NCBI RefSeq assembly: GCF_934359325.1
Contig: NZ_CAKRLH010000097.1
Location: 1 to 5,986 of the forward strand
Length of the DNA stretch: 5,986 bases
Source: an uncultured Porphyromonas sp.
GTDB lineage: Bacteria; Bacteroidota; Bacteroidia; Bacteroidales; Porphyromonadaceae
Reading direction: 5' to 3'
Positions 1 to 4,685 of the stretch are shown piece after piece. The position numbers and the translations under genes were made by a program. Every line of letters begins with the position of its first letter. Position 1 is the first letter of the stretch. A model generated the notes under the pieces. That model worked only from the letters and a program-made list of their open reading frames with translations, did no database searches and was not told the origin of the DNA.

Positions 1-11
1 GATATATCGAC

Positions 12-827
12 ATGCGAACCATTAGTTTCAGAGCGGAGCGTCAGATGGCAGGATCACTTGTCCTCCCATTACTACTGATCTGCCTCCTCTTTTCGTCGTG
101 CGCCACACGCAAGGATGTGGCCTACATCCAGACTCCCGAGCAGGCGATGACCATAGCCGCCGGATCTATGCAGGACGCTCAGATCAGGGCCAAGGACCTA
201 CTCACCATCACGGTCGAGTCCTCCAATCCTGAGGCGGTCGCTGCCTTCAACGGCATCTACTGGACTCCTAATCAGCAGTACAGCACCTACGCCCAGCAGG
301 CGAGGACCTTCCTCGTCGATAATAAGGGAAATGTGGAGCTACCCGTCGTGGGGCTGACTCACCTGGGAGGGTATACCCTGCGGGAGGCGGAGACTCACCT
401 TAAGGGAGTACTGAGGAAGTATGTCACAGACATCTCCTCTGTCAACGTGAAGATCCAGAACTATAAGTACTCCGTCATCGGCGAGGTACGCCGCCCGGGC
501 ACTTATACGTCGGAGAATACGAAGGTCTCCATCTTCGAGGCGCTGGCCAATGCGGGCGATATGTCCATCCAGGGCGTGCGCAGTGAGGTGAAGCTGATGC
601 GCGAGGGTGCCGATGGGAAGCGCGAGATAGTGACGCTCGACCTGAAGGATCCCAATATCCTTGCCTCCCCCTACTACTACCTGCAGCAGGGAGACGTGAT
701 CTATGTGCAGCCCAATGACGCTGCCGCCCAGAGCGCCAATATCGGTGCAGCGACGGGCATCATCTTTAGCATCGCCTCGCTGACGCTCTCCGTCGCCAAT
801 ATCCTGATCAGCTTACTAGTCAAGTAA
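12..827 (+). CDS. Wza-like polysaccharide export outer-membrane lipoprotein
   Basis: This 271-residue protein probably forms the outer-membrane exit channel for capsule or exopolysaccharide. A lipoprotein signal is visible: a hydrophobic run (about residues 14-27) ends in the lipobox LFSSC, giving lipidated Cys30 followed by ATRKDVAYIQ, a mature start typical of Bacteroidota export lipoproteins. Residues about 55-150 match the polysaccharide export (Poly_export) domain, including the LLTITVESSNPEA and VDNKGNVELPVVG segments. Residues about 152-235 look like one SLBB domain (YSVIGEVRRPGTY, then QQGDVIYVQP). Residues 241-271 form a hydrophobic C-terminal helix. It is shorter than E. coli Wza (about 380 residues), which has more SLBB-type repeats; the short form is usual in Bacteroidota. 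The start is uncertain: ATG at 45 (Met12) also gives a good signal peptide and has GGAG at 35-38. Two in-frame TAA codons end the gene, five bases before the kinase start, so the two genes are surely cotranscribed. Family assignment is firm; the polymer exported is unknown. Confidence 0.93.
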   Translation: MRTISFRAERQMAGSLVLPLLLICLLFSSCATRKDVAYIQTPEQAMTIAAGSMQDAQIRAKDLLTITVESSNPEAVAAFNGIYWTPNQQYSTYAQQARTFLVDNKGNVELPVVGLTHLGGYTLREAETHLKGVLRKYVTDISSVNVKIQNYKYSVIGEVRRPGTYTSENTKVSIFEALANAGDMSIQGVRSEVKLMREGADGKREIVTLDLKDPNILASPYYYLQQGDVIYVQPNDAAAQSANIGAATGIIFSIASLTLSVANILISLLVK

Positions 828-832
828 TAAAC

Positions 833-3328
833 ATGAACCGGTACGACAGTGCCTCTGGCGGGGCTTTATCCAACTCCCCCCTCCCCGATGAGGGAGACCG
901 CGAAGAGCAGGAGCTGGATCTCTCCACCCTTCTGGCTTCATACCTTAGCCACTGGCCCATTTACCTCCTCTCGATCCTCCTTTGCCTCGTCCTGGGGTGG
1001 CTCTTCATCACCGTCTCGAGGCCTAAGTACAGAGTCCAGACGACGATCCTCTTCAATGACCCTCAGGAGGGTAAGGCCGGGAAGTACGCCTCTGCTATGG
1101 GAGATCTTGACCTGGTCTCCATCGCCACCGGCGGACTCAATCTCAATGTCGACAATGAGATGCAGCTGATCCAGTCTCGGGAGATGCTGCTCCAGACCAT
1201 CAAGGAGTCCTACTACTTCCTCGACTTCTCCAGCCGACATGGTCTCCGGACTCAGGTCTACTGGCGAGATCTTCCCGTCCGGATCACTATGGAGCCTTAC
1301 GAGGAGCTGAATAAGATCAAGAAGCCACTCACGTATACCCTCACCGGCTCCCCCGAGGGAACCTTCACACTGACAGACAAGAGCACCGGGGAGTCCAAGA
1401 CCATCGACAAGCTCCCTGCCACTGAGGTGACTGAGTATGGGATACTCTCACTGCAACAGGGTGATAGCGTTGCGATGGAGGCTAGCATGCCCTCAGAGCT
1501 CTCTATCGTCGTCCACTCTCCGCTCTCCATGGCGGAGCAGATGACCCGAGGCGGAGTCACCGTCGACCGAGTGGAGAAGAATAGCAATGTCTCTGCCCTT
1601 ACCATTCTCTCCGATAATCGTCAGAAGGGGGAGGACTTCCTCACGAAGCTGGTCGAGGTGTACAATCGCATGCGAGCCATCGACAAGAATGCGGCAGCAC
1701 AGCGGCAGTACGACTTCATCAATGAGCGTATCTCTCTGATCAGTCAGGAGCTGGGTAGCGTGGAGTCTAACCTCGAGTCAGTGAAGAAGTCTCAGGGCGT
1801 CACCAGCTACGAGGACCTCGGCGTGGTGGTGCAGAGCAGTGCCAAGCTCACCGAGGAGGTGTCGCGGATCCAGACGCAGCTTAAGGTGGTAGACCACCTG
1901 ATCTCCTACGTCAGGGCGATGGGACAGGGTGAGTATAATCTGATCCCCGCCTCTCTCGGCGTGGAGGATGCTTCGCTCAATAGCGCCGTCAGTCAGTACA
2001 ATACTATGGTGCTGGAGCGTAATAGCCTCGCCGCATCCGTGAGTCCGGAACACCCGAGGCTCCAGGCGATCGAGAGAGACCTGGGGGCGACACGGGACGA
2101 CCTGATCAGCGTCGCCGACGTCACGAGACAGGGGCTTCAGATCCAGTATGAGGGGCTTAGGGGGATGAAGGGTAGCCTACAGGGGAAGATCTCTCAGGCG
2201 CCCACCTTTGAGCGCATCACGACCGATATAGAGAGACAGCGGACGATCCGATCCAATCTCTACCTCATGCTCCTGACGAAGCGGGAGGAGACCTCGATCT
2301 CTCTCGCCGCCTCTCTCGAGAGTGCCAAGCTGGTCGATCCTGCGCTTGCAGACGCTGCTCCCTCACAGCCCAAGAAGCCGATCATCTACCTGGCAGCCCT
2401 GATCCTCGGACTGCTCCTGCCGACACTATACCTCTATCTGAGACGGCTCACTCGGACTAGGATCCGTACGGAGGATGATATCCGCCGTCACACTACGCTA
2501 TCCGTACTCGGCAGCGTACCGCATATGTCGGAGGATCACTTCGAGGAGGATACCGGTGAGATCGTGGTTAAGACCCGAGAGAGCGATGTGATGACTGAGA
2601 TCTTCCGTACCCTGAGGACCAATCTCAACTTCGTCACCGGCAATAAACGACCCCTTGTCCTGCTTGCCACGTCCACCATCCCCTCTGAGGGGAAGACCTT
2701 CGTTGCCTCCAATCTTGCCGTCTCTCTCTCCGCCCTGGAGGAGAAGGTGCTGGTCATCGGGCTCGACCTGCGTAACCCCCGACTGTCGCGTACCTTCAAG
2801 GGACAGCACATCCACGACCGGCACGACACCACCCACGATCACACGCACGGGATGAGCGAGATCCTCAATGACCTCACCCTCGATCCGATGGACTACGTGA
2901 TGGAGCTGCCCGACTTCCCAGGGCTGTCGGTCCTGCCGGCGGGTAAGATCCCGCCCAATCCTGCGGAGATGCTGTCGCGACCGCGTCTCGATGAGGTGAT
3001 CGATATCCTGAGGGACCACTTCGACTACATCATCATCGACAGTGCGCCCTGCGGTCCCGTCGTCGACACGGTCATCCTCAGCCGAGTAGCTGATGCGACG
3101 ATGTACGTGACCCGCTATCGCAAGACGGACAAGCGTGACATCGACTATATCAACTATCTGTCCGATGCCGGTAAGCTCCCCAACGTCTCTATCGTCCTCA
3201 ATGACGTGAAGGTAGACACCAAGGGACTCAAGAAGGGTTACGGCTATGGTTACGGCTACGGTTACGGCTATGGCTACGGTCACAGCAGCGACAGTAAGCA
3301 TGATCCGGGTCACTCGGAGCATAAGTAA
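833..3328 (+). CDS. Wzc-like chain-length determinant and tyrosine autokinase (BY-kinase)
   Basis: This 831-residue inner-membrane protein likely controls polymer length and export by cycles of tyrosine autophosphorylation, together with the upstream lipoprotein. Order of parts: cytoplasmic N-terminus; TM1 at residues 41-61 within a Wzz domain; a periplasmic region of about 450 residues with coiled-coil stretches (about 290-360 and 385-470) and a GNVR/G-rich segment (about 455-510, PTFERITTDIERQR); TM2 at about 516-536; then the cytoplasmic kinase. The kinase shows the oligomerisation motif ExxRxxR (E589, R592, R595), Walker A (614-622, STIPSEGKT, K621), Walker A' (VLVIGLDLRNP, 639-649) and Walker B (IIIDSAP, D736). 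Residues 803-815 hold seven tyrosines alternating with glycine, the expected autophosphorylation cluster. Two oddities: Gly643 replaces the first Asp of the classical Walker A', and residues 657-673 are a His/Asp-rich insertion. The tail after the tyrosines also has four His. The closest studied relative by architecture is probably Ptk1 of Porphyromonas gingivalis. Length is normal and the frame intact. Confidence 0.95.
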   Translation: MNRYDSASGGALSNSPLPDEGDREEQELDLSTLLASYLSHWPIYLLSILLCLVLGWLFITVSRPKYRVQTTILFNDPQEGKAGKYASAMGDLDLVSIATGGLNLNVDNEMQLIQSREMLLQTIKESYYFLDFSSRHGLRTQVYWRDLPVRITMEPYEELNKIKKPLTYTLTGSPEGTFTLTDKSTGESKTIDKLPATEVTEYGILSLQQGDSVAMEASMPSELSIVVHSPLSMAEQMTRGGVTVDRVEKNSNVSALTILSDNRQKGEDFLTKLVEVYNRMRAIDKNAAAQRQYDFINERISLISQELGSVESNLESVKKSQGVTSYEDLGVVVQSSAKLTEEVSRIQTQLKVVDHLISYVRAMGQGEYNLIPASLGVEDASLNSAVSQYNTMVLERNSLAASVSPEHPRLQAIERDLGATRDDLISVADVTRQGLQIQYEGLRGMKGSLQGKISQAPTFERITTDIERQRTIRSNLYLMLLTKREETSISLAASLESAKLVDPALADAAPSQPKKPIIYLAALILGLLLPTLYLYLRRLTRTRIRTEDDIRRHTTLSVLGSVPHMSEDHFEEDTGEIVVKTRESDVMTEIFRTLRTNLNFVTGNKRPLVLLATSTIPSEGKTFVASNLAVSLSALEEKVLVIGLDLRNPRLSRTFKGQHIHDRHDTTHDHTHGMSEILNDLTLDPMDYVMELPDFPGLSVLPAGKIPPNPAEMLSRPRLDEVIDILRDHFDYIIIDSAPCGPVVDTVILSRVADATMYVTRYRKTDKRDIDYINYLSDAGKLPNVSIVLNDVKVDTKGLKKGYGYGYGYGYGYGYGHSSDSKHDPGHSEHK
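3236..3280 (+). repeat. 12-base tandem repeat encoding the Tyr-Gly tail
   Basis: Inside the kinase gene, the unit GGTTACGGCTAY occurs three times in perfect phase (3236-3247, 3248-3259, 3260-3271; only the last base varies between T and C) and is followed by a partial copy, GGCTACGGT. It encodes Gly-Tyr pairs, giving seven tyrosines (residues 803-815). Any gain or loss of one unit keeps the frame and changes the tyrosine number by two. Tyrosine-rich tails are standard in this kinase family; the near-identical DNA units suggest recent expansion or ongoing slippage, which is inference. Confidence 0.9.
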
Positions 3329-3343
3329 CAGACCTGACCTGGC

Positions 3344-3397
3344 ATAATGCAAGAGGGGCTGACTCACTGATCAGTGAGTCAGCCCCTCTTGTATTAT
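3344..3397. terminator. Probable bidirectional terminator, 42-base perfect palindrome
   Basis: Bases 3350-3370 and 3371-3391 are exact reverse complements (21 bases per arm, centre TGATCA). Past one G-T position, five more pairs extend the stem to 3344-3397 (ATAAT pairs with ATTAT). It lies between two convergent genes, 15 bases after the kinase stop and 12 bases after the stop of the minus-strand hydrolase, the expected place for a shared terminator. There is no true U-tract on either side: only TATTAT follows the main stem on the plus strand and CATTAT on the minus. Termination is therefore inferred from position and hairpin strength. Confidence 0.8.
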
Positions 3398-3409
3398 CGG
3401 GATGCCGGA

Positions 3410-3850
3410 TCAGAAAAGTCGTCCTCGTCGCCCGGGCCTCTTGTACCGCTTCATCATCTCAGCCTGCTGGGTGTCGATCACCGTCGTGACATGAAGCGGA
3501 TGGTGCGGGTGCCCAGACGAGATCATCTGGTAGATCACCTGCCAGTCCGGCAGGCCCCCGAGATTGCGGTCGTCGATGAAGAGGTCCGCCTTGAGCTTCC
3601 GGCTGAAGTGCCGATCCGACTCGGTCTCCTCGGCGAAGTCCTTATTGACGGAGTAGAAGGTGATCCCCCGCTCCTCACACCACCGGACGGCCTCGTCCAG
3701 CAGCTTTCCCTCACGTACTGACCAGAGGATCAGCCGATGTCCATCGCGGATCAGCTGCTTGAGTGTCTCGACTGCGCCTGGCACCTCTTTGCCGATGGCA
3801 GGATACTTGTGCTCGACGATGGTTCCGTCGAAGTCTATTGCGATTATCAT
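3410..3850 (-). CDS. Small HAD-superfamily hydrolase, BT_0820-like
   Basis: This 146-residue cytoplasmic protein has the core of a haloacid dehalogenase-type phosphohydrolase. Motif I is DFDGT at residues 6-10, with D6 the likely nucleophile and D8 the acid/base; motif II is probably Ser44 in LILWSVREG; a Lys in SRKLKAD (K85 or K87) may serve as motif III; motif IV is FIDDRN with D93 and D94. There is little room for a cap domain between motifs, so it is a minimal HAD fold resembling the small Bacteroidota family that includes BT_0820 of B. thetaiotaomicron. The substrate is unknown. The C-terminal 25 residues are basic (KRYKRPGRRGRLF) and probably flexible. The start is fixed by motif I lying five residues from the N-terminus and by the promoter box five bases upstream. 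It stands alone, separated from the barrel gene by a terminator and promoter, so no functional link to its neighbours is implied. Confidence 0.88.
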   Translation of the reverse strand: MIIAIDFDGTIVEHKYPAIGKEVPGAVETLKQLIRDGHRLILWSVREGKLLDEAVRWCEERGITFYSVNKDFAEETESDRHFSRKLKADLFIDDRNLGGLPDWQVIYQMISSGHPHHPLHVTTVIDTQQAEMMKRYKRPGRRGRLF

Positions 3851-3855
3851 GGGGG

Positions 3856-3863
3856 CAAAGTTA
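3856..3863 (-). promoter_or_regulatory. Bacteroidota -7 box of the HAD hydrolase gene
   Basis: On the minus strand the sequence reads TAACTTTG, an exact match to the TAnnTTTG box used by the Bacteroidota primary sigma factor. It is followed by CCCCC and then the hydrolase ATG, so transcription should start at or within a few bases of the start codon. A TTTG lies 15 bases upstream (3879-3882), closer than a normal -33 element, so I do not claim it as one. Confidence 0.6.
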
Positions 3864-3882
3864 GCTCTTTTTCATGAGCAAA

Positions 3883-3926
3883 GAGAGGGCTGTGTCATCG
3901 GATGGTACCGGCGACACAGCCCTCGC
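3883..3926 (-). terminator. Hairpin terminator of the outer-membrane barrel gene
   Basis: GAGGGCTGTGTC (3885-3896) pairs exactly with GACACAGCCCTC (3913-3924). A further G-C pair (3883-3926) lies outside one mismatch, and an inner CGG/CCG pairing (3899-3901 with 3908-3910) shortens the loop to six bases. On the minus strand the hairpin starts about 20 bases after the barrel gene stop and is followed by TCTTTGCTC, a weak T-rich run. Position after the stop and before the next promoter supports termination of the barrel transcript. Confidence 0.75.
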
Positions 3927-3946
3927 TCTTTCTCTATCCGGAGTGA

Positions 3947-4624
3947 TCAGAATTCGTAACCGACCATGACGAAGAAGTTGGCATTCTTCGGCGATCCGGT
4001 GAGTCTCTTTGTATCCTTTAGCTGATCCACAAATCCGTACTGACCACCGACGGTCAGCAGCAGGTCATCGTACTTCAGCCCGATGCTCCCGATGAGACCG
4101 CTGTCGATGCGACGCAGCTCACCGTCCTCGCCGAAGGAGTCGTGCTTCTCCGACGAGGTGCTTCCGGCGATGTTCTTCCCGTAGAGACCGATCCCGAGGT
4201 AGGGACCAACGTTAGCGACCAGATCGAGATCGTCAGCCACCTCGCGGCTGACGCGGAGGGTCACAGGGATGTCGAGGTAATTGAGGTCGTAGGAGAGCGC
4301 CTTGTCGGCATTGTCCTTGTAGCGCTCACCCTTCTGGGAGAAGAAGACACCCGGGCGGATACCGAACTCAAATCCCTTGTACTCATACAAATCGAAATCT
4401 GCATCCACGCCGACCCGGACACCTGAGTGAAGCGTGCGGGAAGCTCCGGGATAGGCGGTGAAGTCCTTGAGGAAGCTACCCTGGTAACCAGCGTGGACGG
4501 AGATATCCACGTCCAGGTCCAGCTCACGCTCCTCTTCGACATCCACAACCTCCTGAGCAGCCACCGGCAGTGAGAGTGCCAGAGCGGATAGTGCTGCGAG
4601 AGCACTGAAGATCACTTTTTTCAT
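3947..4624 (-). CDS. Outer-membrane beta-barrel protein, PorT/OMP_b-brl_2 type
   Basis: This 225-residue protein is predicted to be exported and inserted in the outer membrane as a small beta-barrel. A Sec signal peptide is clear: MKK, a hydrophobic core (residues 4-19) and a cleavage site after VAA (residue 23). The mature N-terminus is strikingly acidic (residues 25-40, with nine Asp/Glu), before the first strand around VDISVHAGYQG. Alternating hydrophobic strands follow. The segment LNYLDIPVTLRVS (about 114-126) and VGPYLGIGLYG (about 144-154) match the pattern of the OMP_b-brl_2 family common in Bacteroidota. The last residue is Phe after MVGYE, the usual C-terminal barrel signature read by the Bam machinery. 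The long loop at about 155-175 (SEKHDSFGEDGE) is probably extracellular. Function is not known: family members range from PorT-like secretion factors to small porins. It has its own promoter box and is followed by a hairpin terminator, so it is likely monocistronic. Confidence 0.88.
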   Translation of the reverse strand: MKKVIFSALAALSALALSLPVAAQEVVDVEEERELDLDVDISVHAGYQGSFLKDFTAYPGASRTLHSGVRVGVDADFDLYEYKGFEFGIRPGVFFSQKGERYKDNADKALSYDLNYLDIPVTLRVSREVADDLDLVANVGPYLGIGLYGKNIAGSTSSEKHDSFGEDGELRRIDSGLIGSIGLKYDDLLLTVGGQYGFVDQLKDTKRLTGSPKNANFFVMVGYEF

Positions 4625-4629
4625 TTCTT

Positions 4630-4656
4630 TTACTCTATTATAACAGTGTTTACCAT
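4630..4656 (-). other. Possible eight-codon upstream ORF in the barrel gene leader
   Basis: On the minus strand an ATG at 4656-4654 opens a short frame, MVNTVIIE, ending in TAA at 4632-4630, five bases before the barrel gene ATG. The ATG lies exactly five bases after the -7 box, so a leaderless transcript could begin on it. There is no sequence proof that it is translated, and it could be chance in an AT-rich leader. The five bases and preceding TAA form the A-rich stretch (TAAAAGAA) that would help initiation of the barrel gene. Confidence 0.25.
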
Positions 4657-4661
4657 GTGTG

Positions 4662-4669
4662 CAAAGGTA
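4662..4669 (-). promoter_or_regulatory. Bacteroidota -7 box of the barrel gene
   Basis: The minus strand reads TACCTTTG, an exact TAnnTTTG match, about 37 bases upstream of the barrel gene ATG. The predicted leader of about 30 bases is AT-rich and ends in AAAAGAA before ATG, with no Shine-Dalgarno sequence, as expected in this phylum. No TTTG is seen at the usual -33 distance; that region overlaps the end of the galactosidase gene. The 61-base gap to that gene holds no clear hairpin, so readthrough from it remains possible. Confidence 0.6.
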
Positions 4670-4685
4670 GTGAAAATCCTCTCAT

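Noticed and set aside
2498..3367. A 289-codon open frame on the minus strand across the kinase domain
   Set aside because: It is antisense to the conserved Walker motifs, its protein is a low-complexity Val/Asp/Arg mix with no recognisable domain, and its start lies inside the palindrome. It is a by-product of GC-rich codon use in the kinase gene.
3374..3721. A 115-codon plus-strand frame starting in the palindrome
   Set aside because: It is antisense to the well-supported HAD hydrolase. Its first residues mirror the frame on the other strand only because the palindrome is symmetric.
3879..3882. TTTG on the minus strand as a -33 element for the hydrolase promoter
   Set aside because: It is only 15 bases from the -7 box, closer than the usual spacing, and lies at the base of the terminator hairpin.
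4637..4642. TATAAT on the minus strand before the barrel gene, like a sigma-70 -10 box
   Set aside because: The Bacteroidota primary sigma factor uses TAnnTTTG, a perfect copy of which lies upstream; TATAAT here would put the start almost on the ATG and is likely chance in an AT-rich leader.
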